Origin: Solanum dulcamara | Taxonomy: Eukaryota > Streptophyta > Magnoliopsida > Solanales > Solanaceae | Reading direction: 5' to 3' | DNA length: 64,000 nt | NCBI RefSeq assembly: GCF_947179165.1 | Contig: NC_077242.1 | Span: 42,835,097 to 42,899,096 of the forward strand | In this document: positions 23,088 to 35,789 of the stretch, piece after piece | How the letters are laid out: each line of letters begins with the position of its first letter | Numbering within the stretch: the stretch's first letter is position 1 | Notes under the pieces: model-generated | Told to the model about the DNA's origin: nothing | Database searches by the model: none | The model's input: only the letters and a program-made list of their open reading frames with translations | Translations under genes and position numbers: made by a program

Positions 23088-25839
23088 GGTTTCACAACCC
23101 AACTCCGTAGGCCGTGACTCGTGCTCGAGATGGACACTCGTATACATATCTATTACACATTATTAAACTGACACCAAACACAATATGAAGGCTTTGTGAA
23201 AACATGATTCCATCTCAAGCGTCACCTATATGTATCAAGGTAACCTGCCTCCTCAGGAGTCACAATTAGTTAAAATATTATGATACACAAGACGATGAGG
23301 CTGTCGCTATATTCAACATCCTAGAATGTACATATACAGGCCGATAAGGCTACCACTACGAATGGGAAGTTCCCAAAATGCAAGTCATATAGGCATAACC
23401 GAACACATATACACACAACCGACACATATGTCTACAGACCTCTAAGTGTATCAACGGTATCATATGGAGGCACAAGGCCCCACTGTACCCTTGAATAAAC
23501 ATATATATATATATATCAAAAATGTTCTATATCACAAGTCTAGGCTCCGGGACAAAGGACACTCCAAGGCTGGTGGACCACCAAAGCTAGTACCTATAAC
23601 TGAGGGCACGAAACTTATCCCCTCCCCCTCCTGGAGAAAGGGGTCAGTACAAGATATGTACTGAGTATGTAAAATATGAAATACAATTAAAATGATCCTA
23701 ACTAAAGTAGAGAGTCCATAGATAAGTATGATAATCAAGAATTCATTGTACCTATGCCTTACGAAACAAATCATGCATATCATTATCATAAACCATACCG
23801 GGCTGTTATGGGACTCGGTGCCATAACTGTATCATCATATTATCATATTATCATATATATATATACTATACTATATCTGGTCATCTAGTGAGGGACTCAG
23901 TGAATAAAGTGGTGTACACGTATATCGTACCCAGCCCATCATGGGACTCAGTGTCATTATATCATTATATACATATATTATACCGTACCCATCCCTTTAG
24001 TGAGGGACTCGATGAAAATATAATAAAACTGTAAATGATAATATACCTAGCCCAGGACTCGATGAAAGAGGTAATAACAATATGTACAAGTAGAATATCA
24101 TGAGCAATAATATACAATTAGATCATCATCTGAGACTCAATAGAATAATCAAAATGAACCATCATTTGAAAATTAAAACAGTAGTCATCTCAAGTACCTT
24201 TTGAATGTCATTATGAATTATACCAAATGTGAATTATACTGAAATTTGAGTTATATCCAAAATAGGACCGCTGGAATCATACACATGTATCAAGACATAA
24301 TGATATAAGTTCTAGGAATAAGGAAGCTAAGCCATCCTAGTGTCTCTAAGAATAGGAGCTTCTTTGGATTTTATATATTCTTCGTCCATTTGTTTCATAT
24401 GGATCATGCCAAAATAAAGAAGGGATAGCTTTACACACCCCACACAGCACGTATACTGCCCAATAATATCTCAACCTATATTGAGATGTCAAGAACTACG
24501 ATTAAGCTACAGGGAGATTTAAAATGCGTTCTAACGTTAGTAACGCCTTTCTAGAAAGTAAATGACGTTTCTCCTATGTTCAAACCAATCACACAGTGAC
24601 AACGCCAACATCAATAACCATACATTCAAGTACTAATCCGAGACTATCTAACACAAGACTCGAGAATACTCTGAACAGCGCACCACCTTATAAACAGCCC
24701 CACATTTACAACATTTGATAATAGTCTACATATAACTACCACATATTCAAGTAATCTTTAATGATCCATAGTCTTGACGTTTCATCGAGACAAACCTATA
24801 ACACAACATCCCAGCCAATACACATCACAAATTATAACTTTAACTATCATTAATCTTCCAAGCTCAACAAGAACAACAACAACCTATCAAATAACCCCTA
24901 CGGTTTCAATAACACTCCAACGCCAATATACATAATTTCATACATCTAATTCACATTTATACATCCACAACACGTCCACATTCATCCTAAAATATATAAA
25001 AAATGATTAACTCTTACCTTAATAAATTGGCTCCTTAAGTTGGCTGAAACTTGTGGATTGAAGGAAGGAAACAAGGTGAATCAGACTATACATATAAATG
25101 TATATCTGCATACTAGTAACTTAAGTACTTATCTTTTTTTATATATAATGCACATTAAGGTGTTTCTTTTCTGCACATTATAATAAGGTGACATTAAAAT
25201 GATGAAAATATTTTCAAGGATACATATATGCATATATACGAGAGGCAATGAAAATTTAGATATGAGAAAGCTCACTTTACTTCCATTAGCATATATATTA
25301 ATAAATTTTTGTTGCACTCTACATTAACATATATATTAGCATATATATTAACATGTCGACAAGTAGCTTATATATTTGCTTCATATATATTAATAAATTA
25401 TTCGTTGCACTCTATATTAACATATATATTAGCATATATATTAACATATTGACAAGTAGCATATATATTTGCTGCACTCTTCCTCCACTTCCATGTGGCA
25501 GTGGAAGTGCCACCTCTTGAAGCCACGTTCCCCACTTATAATTTAATTAGTGTTAGTTTAATTACAAATCCCACTTAATAAGCTAACCATGGTTAATTAA
25601 TCCCTATTCTCTATTAATATTTCTAGGCCAAATAAAATTTATAACCAATTCGTGTATTAACTCAAATTGGAGTCATTCATAAGTCAAGTTAAGTTTGCCA
25701 GTCTCTTTTTTGAGTTCCTAAATTATTAATTTTCTAAGTTGAAGATGAGTCAAGAGCTTCTAGTCTATTATGAGTTTTATAGGCCTAATAATACGTATGA
25801 AAGTTAAATGAAGTTATGATGAGATTCTGTGAGCACCTC
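23088..25839 (-). mobile_element. LTR-D-like LTR, inverted, distal part
   Basis: Near the start on the plus strand TTTCACAACCCAACTCCGTAGGCC is the inverted LTR-D 3' end. LTR-D landmarks follow: CACAAGGCCCCACTGTACCC (23471), CAGTACAAGATATGTACTG (23645-23663) and inverted ...GGGACTCGGTG repeats (23800-24070). It is most like the LTR at 17047-20433. It is interrupted at 25839 by an L1-type LINE and resumes at 29308. CATTTA at 23082-23087 matches CATTTA at 29398-29403, consistent with a target duplication around the whole LTR. Confidence 0.6.
25290..25482. repeat. Two-copy tandem duplication of about 93 bp
   Basis: A unit with GTTGCACTCTA, AACATATATATTAGCATATATATTAACAT and GACAAGTAGC...ATATATTTGCT occurs twice (GTTGCACTCT at 25311 and GTTGCACTCT at 25404). 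It is a local duplication inside the inverted LTR-D relative. Confidence 0.65.
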
Positions 25840-25847
25840 TTTTTTTT

Positions 25848-28577
25848 AAGGGAACAGACCCTACACGAGGCTCCCACCTCTCGTGCACAGTCAGGGGTTG
25901 AGCATCACCCTCAAGCCTTAACATAAATAATAAACAGAAAGGTACAAGGAGGGGGACATAAAATCTTACCTCCGATTCTATGTTGGTTCATAAGTCGGCT
26001 AACCTACTAAGGTCGGCTAACTCATCCCCGATACAAAAGAGGGCTAACTAAAAAATAGAAAGCAGTAAACCTATGAGAGGACTCCTCCCACTAAAAGTTG
26101 ACTAAGAAAGCATAAATGAGGGAGACTCTCCCCTTTCATGAGAAAACAAGAAAGTAGCCTATACTAGTCCTATTCAACTACGCTACGTATCATACATAGC
26201 TAATTGAAGCAGAACAAGTATACGAACCTTCTATCTCGCATGGGGTGAGGAAGCTCTTTTCATCTTTGCCATTTTTGTCTTGTCGTACTAAGAAAATCCA
26301 AAGGAACTATGCAACAACATCCAGAGCATGACTATCAGCTAAGGAGGGTGAAAGGAGGAGAAGTATATAGAACTTGAGCAGTCAGCAGCCTTGGGATTTT
26401 TGAAGAAGAAAGTGGTGGGCTGAAAAGAAGCATCTTACAAGTCCTGGCTTGACCAGCTGCTTGGATGTTTAACTGTTGGTGTCTTGCACATTAGAGAGAT
26501 TCTTTTGTGCCTGCAATCAAATAAATAAATAGACAAGGAGCTCCAAGAATTTTGGATGCAAGGGGCCTGCTGCAATTGTAAGATCCTTGCATGTATGGTT
26601 GTTATGTCCCTTTGTTCAAAGCTTTGTGGGCCTGCACAAACAAGTAACCAAGCAAGGATCTCCAAGAATATTGTTACTAGTAGTGAATGCAGCTTGCTGC
26701 ATCTCAGCCATATAGTTGTTGGTGCTATGATGTAGCTTCTATATGTGTTGTCGTTAGGGAGTTGTGAGACTATATGTATTTGTTGGTGTAGGACTTCCAA
26801 AACCAGCTGCTGCAAGTCTAACACAAGGCTCAAAGTTGCATGATGCCTGCACAAAGAGATATACAACAAACAACAAAGGTAGAACTGAAGATTCAGTTTT
26901 GATGTCTGGTGAATGGATTTCCATGTGTTGGAAGTAGTCTTGCTGATCTGGAGAAGTGTTGTTGGAGGCTCCTAAAGGTTGTTGATGGTTGAAGTTCTTG
27001 TTCTAGGGAAATGGAGCTGTGTAGAGGAGGAAGAACATAACTAAAAACTGGAGCAATTGTTGTGGGGTTGGTTCTGTGTGAGCAGCTCCAAGTTGCTCAG
27101 CTGGAGATCCATGTTGTTGCCTTTTATTTGCCAAGGTGCTGGGAATAGCACCCCTTGTGTTTTTGCACCTACACAAAGACAATCAAACAAAGACAAGCAA
27201 TCAAACAAACACAAGACCTAAGAGGGGCTTCTAATTCTGCACAATCCTTTTGTAGCACTTTTGGTGAAGATATTTGATTTGGTGGTTGTATCTGTGATGT
27301 CCTCTATGTAGTTGTTATTAATGCATGTTGATGTACCACTCCAGCAACCTGCAATAATACAACAAACAAACAAAACCAAGAAAGGACTTGCACAAGCTAG
27401 CAAAAAAGAAAGGACCTCTAAGAGTGCTTTGGAGCCTGTTAGCTTTTTCAAGGTTGCTCGACTAACATCTCCAATTATCCGATTGAGCTAAAACTTCTTG
27501 AGCTTTGCACATACAGCCTTTTCTTTAGTCCTGCAAGATTTGGAGGATTTTTGCACAAGTTGGAATTTCCAAATTGCAAATTGCTCCCTCTTTAGGCTTA
27601 AGATAGCTGACTTTTTCAAGGTCGCTCACTTATCGTCTCCAATTATCCGTTTGAACTGAAACTTCTTGGGCCTTGCCACTATAGTATTTGCTGCAATCCT
27701 GCAAACTTTGGAGGTGTTGGTGCAGGTCCACATGATGCAAATCACCTTGCACATCATACCCTGCTGTAGCTTGGTCTTAGTTTCAGATGTTGCATAGAGG
27801 AAGTTGGCATAAATGGGCGGCTGAAGAATTGGTGAAGTCCTAGCATGCCAAGCTGCTGTCTCTCTTCTGTTGAAGTATTTTGAGCCTGTATAAACAAGTG
27901 GCAAAGAGACAAACAAGGGAGATAGGTGCATATGCTGCTGCAGGTGCTTGTGCAGCTCCATGTTACTTCCATAGTAGAGGGTGTTAAGATGCTTGTTGTT
28001 GCAAGCTACTCCCAAAAGGAGACCCTTCATTGTGAACAAGATCAGCTCCTCAGAGTACCTACACCCACAAACAAAAAAAGAAAAACACACAAATAAACAA
28101 TTCTGCAAGTTGTTGTAACTAATACTAATGACTTGTAGATGTTCCTTGGGTGTTACAGGTTGGTGGAGCTGTTGCTGAAGGATGTTGCTGTTGAGAAAGG
28201 TAAGAGGCAAGTTGAAGGTGCTGTACAAAAGAGTCCCTAAGCAGGATCTTGTGTTACTGCAACCCTTAGAGCAAATCCAAGGAGGGCTTGCATCAGGTAA
28301 TGTAGGCAGGCTCCCAATTGTAACATGTTGCATCCTGCTACTGCTGCACCATGGAACAAGTAAGGTTGTGCCTCCAAGTGTAGATTGAAGAGATGCAAGT
28401 TTGTATGTACCTGCACAGACAACCAAGAGAGGAAGAGAAAGAAGAACTACCCTATTCCTTACCTCAAGAGGCAAGTTGTTATGTCTAGGAAAGCAATAAG
28501 AAGATAAGACTCTCCCCTTTACAATGGTCCTAATTATAGGATCTTCAAAGTAGCTATAATTATACATAGAGATATCC
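25848..28577 (-). repeat. LINE-E 3' region with recurring pyrimidine-tract + YAG blocks
   Basis: Reading the minus strand, blocks with a T/G/C-rich tract ending TTTGTGCAGG, TTGCAGGT or similar recur near 28430-28405, 28105-28055, 27925-27889, 27400-27346, 27215-27165, 26885-26846, 26665-26631 and 26530-26509. Each looks like a plant 3' splice site. A second motif, TTTCAGTTCAAACGGATAAT with GAGCGACCTTGAAAAAG, occurs twice near 27665-27600 and 27510-27445. Two open frames lie here (27626-28591, 26435-26869) without recognisable domains. Confidence 0.5.
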
Positions 28578-29307
28578 AAGTTGAAGATCAAATTAGAACA
28601 TCAGTTTGGGGGAGCTCAAGGGGGTTTCTTGATCCTTTTGAGCCTTCTTCTTCTGAAATTTGTCATTCCCAGCATGTCTATTTCCATGTGAGCTCTAGCT
28701 TTACTGGGGAGGTCCTTCTTGGTGAAGTAGAGCTCAGGAGTTGTGCATTTATGGCTGTATTTAGAAAGACTATCAGCTGTGGAGTTGGCTTTTCTGAAGG
28801 CATGATTGCAGCTGAACTCTTGGAATTAGATGATAAGTCTATTGAGTTTGTCCAGCAGTTCCTTGATAGACCAAGGAGGCTTTGCTTCATGTTGCACCTA
28901 TCTGATAAGCAGCTGAGAATCAACCTCCAGCACTACCTGTGAATAACCAAGATGAAGGCACCAAGAGAGACCAAAGATTGCAGCTTTAATCTCTGCTTGA
29001 TTGTTAGTTCCAGCACCTAGAGGAATTGCAAAAGCAAAAATGAGCTCACAAGATGCATTTCTAAGGATTCCTCCTCCACCAATGTTGCCAGGATTGTTGA
29101 GAGCACTACCATCAGTGTTTAGCTTCACCAAATGATTAGGAGGCTTGGTCCAGCATACAGGGGTAATCTTAATATCATGGTAGCATTGTTCAACTAAGAG
29201 GACAAGGTCTCTCCAGTTGTTAGGCCACATAATATAGGGAAAAACACTGTGAAGCAAGTGGAAAATGTCCTTAAAGACGGAGAATTTGACTCTTGCAAGA
29301 TTAGAAA
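28578..29307 (-). pseudogene. RNase H domain of L1-type ORF2, broken
   Basis: Translated on the minus strand it reads WTKPPNHLVKLNTDGSALNN near 29155, then GGGGILRN, NNQAEIKAAIFGLSWCLHLG near 29010-28955 and VVLEVDSQLL near 28920. After two in-frame stops it ends with CNHAFRKANSTADSLSKYSH near 28815-28755. The conserved RNase H acidic residues (D in NTDGS, E in QAE, D in EVDS, D in TAD) are present. The domain would degrade RNA in the RNA-DNA hybrid. Stops follow LLIR and in LII*F, so it is not intact. It resembles the RVT_3-type RNase H of plant L1 elements. Confidence 0.75.
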
Positions 29308-29397
29308 CTCTTTATGAACATCCTTAGGTTTAAGTACCTTTTTAGAATCGAATTAAGTGTTCAGGTTTATTCTAAAATCATATAAGGTTGTACAACA
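29308..29397 (-). mobile_element. LTR-D-like LTR, proximal end after LINE insertion
   Basis: The minus strand starts TGTTGTACAACCTTATATG at 29397, parallel to TGTTATATTCCATATTT of the LTR at 20433. Only about 90 bp separate it from the LINE. The flank CATTTA (29398-29403) matches the one before 23088. Confidence 0.4.
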
Positions 29398-29438
29398 CAT
29401 TTACATGTTATACAAAAGTGCTTTTAAGATTATGAGAA

Positions 29439-32400
29439 TGTCACGACCCAATTTCTCAATACATGATGGCGCCTACTATTACACACCAGTAGGTAAGCCG
29501 ACCCATATCCCAGAACTGTGAGTAATAGGATTCAAGGGTAGAAGGACAACAATAAAACTAAAACTAATAATGAAGTAATAATAATACAACTAAATGGCAG
29601 AATCAAAACGAAATATATACAAATAAAAGATCACTCCCAGGACTTGGAAGTCACATATACAGAGATACTACAAAAAGTGTACAAGTCCCAAAAGTGGACT
29701 GGAGAAAAAAAGTTGTCTCAAAAGGCAAAAGACATGAAAAATATATGTACAGAGGGAGATGAGTAAATCCAGGATTCTATGTGTTCACCCTCGCCTCCAA
29801 TCAACACAGCAGGTGGCTCTAATCAATGCCAATAGCTAGTACTCGGACCTACATTATAGAAACAAATATAGAGGGTAGTATAACTACCAAAATAACAGGT
29901 ACCCAGTAGGCATCATAGGACAACTAAGCAAGATAAGTAGAAGTAAAATGAAATTCGGGAACTAAGCACAACCAAAGATAAAAACAAGAAGTAATGGTAG
30001 GTATGTACACGAGCATACTCAACATACAAAGAGAGAGAAATTAGCTAAATCCGCTGGGCTCCCATTATCCGACGTGTATGCTCGAGTGCAAGTATAAAAG
30101 TAATCGCCTAAACTGACTCCTATAAGCCCGACAGGAGTAAGGGTATTCAAAGCAAAATGACTGAATCTGAGAAATTTCCAACAATACGACAGCTTTTTCG
30201 CGGACTTGAACCGAAGAATCATAAGAATATCAGGGACCTGAACGAGATTTGATAACAACCAAGGACTTTAACCCACGTGATAGATAATTGTGGACTCAAA
30301 CCACGTGCAAAAAGAGACCAAGGACTCAAATTGGGTAATAGTAGCTAAGGACTCTAACCAAACTAGTAAAGAACAATTGACTTGAACCAAGGATGATAGA
30401 GGTTGTGGACTCAAACCAAGATTATGTAAGGGTGGGACTCTAACCGAGGTAATAATACCAAGGCAGGGTCTTGAACCCCACCCGATGGAGTGAATTGGGG
30501 ACTTGAACCATAAACAGAGGTAAGTTAGATAGATTTAGGATCAGCAGCTAACTAAGCATCACGAAGAGTACCCCCAATCCAAGCGCCATTAATAAATCAC
30601 TTTATCCCAAACCACATCTGACTAGAATCAATGTATAGACTTTCGTAACCAAGAACCAAGAGATACAGAATTGATAGAAGAATAGGACATTATGGAGGTC
30701 AGATTCCAAAGCTATGTTACTCCCTAGGTAAAGCTCAGATTATCAAATTCAAGTCTGCTATATCAGTCTATAGGGAGATAAGTTGTCCCAAATGACCTTT
30801 AAGAACTTCTAAGGTCCAATGGCACCAAAATCATGCAAGTCTATGGAAACACTAGTTTAAGCCTAGACTAAGGCCAAACATTCTTCCAAAGATATCAACC
30901 AAAGGCACAACACACACCACAATGTATGAATGATCAACACTAACGGGATACTTGTTTTAACTGTCCCAAAATTCCCTAAAAATAACATCTATGACATGAA
31001 TTTTAGAAATTTAGTATGCTATAAGCCCAAACCCCTCCAAGATCATACAATTCAGTATACAAATGCCTAAATATGCTCAGTCTAAAGAGGGAAAAATCAT
31101 AGCCTACCTATAGGCTAATAGCGCATGCTCCACCTCAAGGAACTAGAGCTTTTCCCTTCCAAACAGCCTCTGAATGCTACCACATTATAAATAGTAGAAT
31201 AACAACGTCAATACTATCGTTTTGACACTAATATTATCAAATTCAGAGATGGATCAATTTTGGAGTCAAAATTGAGAATTATGGGACCCGCTCTGCAACT
31301 CATAGAATTGACTCTAAAAATAGGCTCTAATTACTACCCCATCTCATATTCCAAAAAGGAACATAATTCACACACAACATCAGGTACAATCCAAACATGC
31401 ATCAAAATTGGCATTTAGCTCAAAAACACTAACTCGCAAGGAAAAAGGGGAATTTACCTCAAGTGAAGCCTCAAATCAGAGTTCTGATCACACCACTAGA
31501 ATCTCCTTGAAAAATCATAGCCCTTTGAATTCACAAATGACCTCTAAATTGGTGGCGAATTCATGTTTGAAAGTTGGACACTTTAACTGATAATGTGATT
31601 TGAAATAAGCCTCAGGTATCGCAAAAGCGAACACCTGCTAGTTGCTTAACCGACCACCTCAAAGAGGAGGGCATTGCTTTAGCAACACCAGGTATCTTAA
31701 GCAACCAATTACTTTAGCGATAGGTCTGTCTATTAAGCGACACCCATCCCAAAAAGGAATTTAATGGAACTCGCTTTAGCAACTAGGAGTCTCTTTAGTG
31801 ATGGTACCATACTCATTTGGTTCAAAAATAATCTTAGCATGTCCAAGTCTCCAACAAAGTTCTTGGGATTCGTACAGAACCCTATACCTGCAAGCAATAT
31901 ATGCAACCCTACCAAATATGAGTTTCTAGACTTAATGGTGCATTCGAAATTCTCATACAAGGTCATTTTAATAAAAAGTGAGTCCCATTCCTAAGTGTCA
32001 TTTTGAGCCTAGTTCTACAATAGGACTCGAGAATAGACCGAAAGCCTCAAAAACCAAATGAAGGGTCATTCAAGGCCATACTTGATACTTTAGACTAATC
32101 ATGTTGTCTGAATTTTCATGCGAGTGTGTTTCCAATAATGTTGACCAAAGTCAACATTTGACCAAATTTTAAGGGTAAAAGTGCCAAATGGTTCCAAACT
32201 CATACCAATTGTCTTGATACTCGTGTCTACAATACTACTGGCCTAATTTGGCCATTTCAAAGCTTATGGAACCGTCAGAATTCTATTTTGAGGTTGTTTT
32301 CCTAAATTTATAACTGAAGTCAACTTTTCAAGTTACAAAACATCCAAAATCGAGAAATGGGTCTAAAACCCAAACGGACAATGAGGCAATTGAACAGTCA
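29439..32400 (-). mobile_element. LTR-C, inverted, near complete
   Basis: On the plus strand it starts TGTCACGACCCAATTTC (the inverted LTR 3' end) and runs to about CAGTCA (32400), roughly 2.96 kb. It shares an ordered series of words with LTR-C forward copies at 5597 and 21566, including the CTTTAGCGAT / TTAAGCGAC zone (31610-31800). The flanks GAGAA and GTACC do not match, so either the 5' border is imprecise or the LTR was formed by inter-element recombination. Confidence 0.65.
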
Positions 32401-32734
32401 GTACCAGCAAGTCATTGGGGTCTCTACAAGCACACTCTAATTGATAAAATGAATGCTTTATTTTAAAAATAACCTGCAAGTTCATTATAGGGAATAAGAG
32501 TACCAATGAGTCAAGATTGGCTAAGTTCTTGTTATGGCTTTTATCTGCATTAAAAGTTTATATCATACATGAGATGTTATGCATGGACTCTGAGATATCA
32601 TTGGGTGTAAGGGGCCTATTTTCCCAAATGACTATATTTAGTATATAGATGGTCACAGGTTGGCAATATGGTGTCGGTTAGCTACTAGAAAGACAGCCAT
32701 TGCTAGAATTAGGCTGGGTATGTCATGCATTTAC

Positions 32735-32769
<35 letters not shown>

Positions 32770-33218
32770 TATATATATGTATTCATGATGTATGATTACA
32801 CAGGCATACCATGAATATTTGATATTATGAGGTCAGATGTTAGCCATGAAGGCTATTAGAGTTTTAGTTTCAAGTGGTATCTTTATCACCCTTTTTACTA
32901 CAACTATTTATCATTGTGCTTTCCACCTTTCATACCACTATATTTTCATTTGTACTGATGTTCCATTACATTGGGATGCTGCATTCGTGTTGCAGGTTAA
33001 TACAAAGGTCCTAATTGACCTTTGCACTCGGGGTGTGGTCTCAGTTGAGGATTGGTAAGATACATTCTTTTTAGAGCTGTTGGTTGAGTGTAGATTTGGC
33101 ATACTTGAGTTTTGTATAGAGTTCTTAGTATTGTTGGGGACTTTTCCCAACTATTTGGGTTGTACTTTTTGTAGAGTCTTCTGGACATACCTTGTTGGGT
33201 CATCTCAACTTTTATTTA
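32401..33218 (+). mobile_element. LTR-G forward, first part (5' truncated)
   Basis: A stretch with an (AT)n run (32737-32779) and a T-rich, promoter-downstream look. It joins, after removal of the nested LTR at 33219-35502, to a segment ending directly before an intact PBS, so it is the body of an LTR. The start is unclear because the inverted LTR-C adjoins it. Confidence 0.5.
32737..32779. repeat. (AT)n microsatellite
   Basis: An AT dinucleotide run with one AAA interruption near 32765. Confidence 0.85.
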
Positions 33219-35502
33219 TGTCATGATCCAAAACTAGGGCCTAGAAGTGACACAACGAATGAAGTATCCGGAGGCACCTCATCCAACCTTTCTAGTATTA
33301 GTTAAGCATTTTATCAGTAATGATAAACAAAAATGGAAATAAATGGGGTAATAGGACTAAGGGAGACAATATTAAATAATGGTCATTCACAACATCAAAC
33401 ATCATCAACTTGTCCAATAATAATTCTACATCCTTAGACTTTGCGGGGGACTAAGACATGTCCCTAGATCACCCTCATGATTTTTTCAAGAGATATCGAA
33501 GATAACTCAAATGTCTAAACATCATAATAAGCTAGAGAAGAATAAGAGTGTTGTTCCCGGACCATGGGAACTCACCACTAGTAGAAGCCTTCAACGAACA
33601 ATCTAGCCATGGGGAGGAGAGAGTAGAGCAATGCCACTTCCTACATGGATATCATGTAGGCAAAAACATGCATTAGTACTTTGAATGTATGAAGTATATG
33701 AGCATGCTAAAATAAAGGACATCAAGTTATATATATAAAAAATATGCATAAGTTAATGCATGCATGAGAAATATCATAATAAAATCTTTAAACCATCAAT
33801 TTATGGTAAAGTGACCGTAACTAACATTTAAGACTATGCGGGCTCTTACACGGAATCTGATGGCTCCTGTATTGAGGCAGGCCGATGACTCTTGCATCGA
33901 GATAGGGGAGACTATCTTGTTGGGGTAGTACTCCATAAACTTTAAACATTCTTCAACTTTAACTTTAAATGCTAATCATAGATCCACTAGCTTAAAAATA
34001 GATGACAAGGGCCCCAATGGTGGCACATAGTTAATATGACATGAGACTTTACTTAAGAACCCCTTCGGTCAAGTTTCCATCTACATGCTATATTTGATTC
34101 TAGGTCAAATCCAATGAAAGACATTTAAACATCATCATATCATAATATATAACTTTGAAAAAAAACAAAAACATCATTCAGTTGAATAACTCATTAAAAT
34201 CTTCCATTTGATTTAATGCAAGAATTATCCTTTCACATCAAAACCTTAATTTGTTTAAGAAGCCCTTTCATCAATTAATCATTTCATAAAGACTCTCTTT
34301 ACATAAGCATTTACTTCATATCATTCATTTGGAGTCAAACTTTATTTCAACTTTACTTAAATCACGAGGAAAACTAGGTGGGTTCTCTTCATAAAACCTT
34401 TAAATATATTTTGAAGAATTATTGCATGTATGAGAGTAATGAAATGCATCAATTTAGAATATGTCAAATAACCCATCATTCATACTCAAAACCTCATTCA
34501 AGCCTTCATAGGGGCACATTATTAAACCATTCAACTCATACCATTGAATGTCAAAGTACATCAATATAGATACATAAACTCTAAATATATCATAGTCTAT
34601 GCATTTAAACTCATTATATAAAATCCCATAAGAATTCATCATAAGGATGTTGGAATATCAAATTGGAAATTCATTTTGACTCCAGGAGTGAAAGTACCCA
34701 TGGATGAAAAGCTCACATACCTTGTAAGAGATAAAATCCAAAATAAAATTTAAGGAAGAATGATGACTTGAATGACTTATATTGAAAACCCTAGTCTTTC
34801 CATGAGGTTCTTGAGAGAGTTTGGGAAGACAGAATTTGAGATTCTTAAGTCTTAAGTGTGAAGAATGAGGTCTTGTAAGGGTTTAGGGTCTTTAGATTGA
34901 AGAATCTAGGCTCCAAAATGACATCATTTTGAATTAAAATGCAGGAAATGACTAAAATCCCTCTTTAGAATTCTAGCCGGAAAGGACTTCACAGGGACCC
35001 TTCTTGGTTCGTGGTTCTCACCATGGTCCTTGGTGGGGTCCCGCGATGAGGGACTTAGTCTATAAAGTTTCACCACGAAACATCTTCACAGTTTGTGAAG
35101 ATCACTATGGGCCATGAAATATGGTCATGGTGGAGGTCTGCAAGTGGACCTGCAGAGTGTCCACCACGATGACTCACATGTTCCGTGGAGAGTTCCATGA
35201 CCCGTGGTTAAGCGTCCGTGGATCGTGCCTTAAGAACATTAATTGAGGGTTCTAGAGAAAGGCTCACAAGAAGGGCTTCACAGCCTGTGGTGCTCACCAC
35301 GATCAATGGTCCTCCATTGAGGTTCGTCCCCTATAGTTTGAGTCTCTGAATCTCTGCCACAGTGGCTCACCATGTCCCGTGGTTCTTACCCTGGTCCCTG
35401 ATGGCTTTCATGGTCAGCTTCAGGTGCCAGTTTCTGCAACCACTCTGAAAATTCATCCTTGGTTCCTTGGTTTAGGACCTTTCACATTTGTAGGGTCTTG
35501 CA
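33219..35502 (-). mobile_element. Solo LTR-F, inverted, with perfect 5-bp duplication
   Basis: The minus strand runs from TGCAAGACCC to GGATCATGACA, 2284 bp. Flanks are ATTTA at 33214-33218 and ATTTA at 35503-35507, an exact 5-bp target duplication. A zone of GTGGT...CACCACG / CCGTGG words spans 34976-35430. Blocks near 33860-34100 resemble LTR-B, so it is a distant relative. No internal region remains. Confidence 0.85.
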
Positions 35503-35773
35503 ATTTATAGCCTTGTTTTCTTATTAAATATATGATCTCAGTTGTAGCCTTGTCGGCTTGCTATTTCATGATCAGTTTAGTTGGCCTTGCCAGGCCTTTC
35601 ATTATGTCATTGATATTATTGTGACCTCGCCGGTCTAGCTATCTTATTTCAGCTGGTTATTACGGCATCCTTGCCAGCCCTTCTGATTCCATTTCTTTTA
35701 TGTATATGTTGGTTCACTCATTCAAGTGAGTCACTGGGTGCCTGTTAGGTCTCTTCTAGTTTAGTACGTGATA
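35503..35773 (+). mobile_element. LTR-G forward, 3' end
   Basis: It contains GTAGCCTTGTCGGCTTGC, similar to GCAGCCTTGTCGGCTCGC near the ends of tandem LTR-D copies, then CAAGTGAGTCACTGGGTGCCTG, and ends GTGATA at 35773, four bases before the PBS. Confidence 0.6.
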
Positions 35774-35777
35774 AAAT

Positions 35778-35789
35778 TGGTATCAGAGC
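35778..35789 (+). other. Intact tRNA-Met-type primer-binding site
   Basis: TGGTATCAGAGC matches the PBS used by most plant gypsy elements, complementary to the 3' end of initiator tRNA-Met. It is the only undamaged PBS in the window. Confidence 0.85.

Larger units (their letters stand above)
25840..29307 (-). mobile_element. LINE-E: L1-type LINE, 5'-truncated, inverted
   Basis: On the minus strand it begins inside ORF2 (SNLARVKFSVFKD at about 29307), encodes an RNase H domain, continues with a 2.7-kb 3' region and ends GGGTCTGTTCCCTT followed by eight A (plus-strand T run 25840-25847). A 3' A-tail and 5' truncation are the marks of L1-type retroposition. It lies inside the inverted LTR-D relative. 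A second partial copy sits at 63297-64000. Confidence 0.65.

Noticed and set aside
26435..26869. 144-codon minus-strand open frame as a gene
   Set aside because: It lies in the LINE-E 3' region, spans the recurrent pyrimidine blocks and shows no domain.
28182..28942. Plus-strand open frames opposite the L1 RNase H
   Set aside because: The minus strand carries RNase H motifs in order; the plus frames are shadows.
25830..29330. Target duplication around LINE-E (TGAGCACCTC versus TGAACATCCT)
   Set aside because: Too many mismatches to claim; it may be real but eroded.
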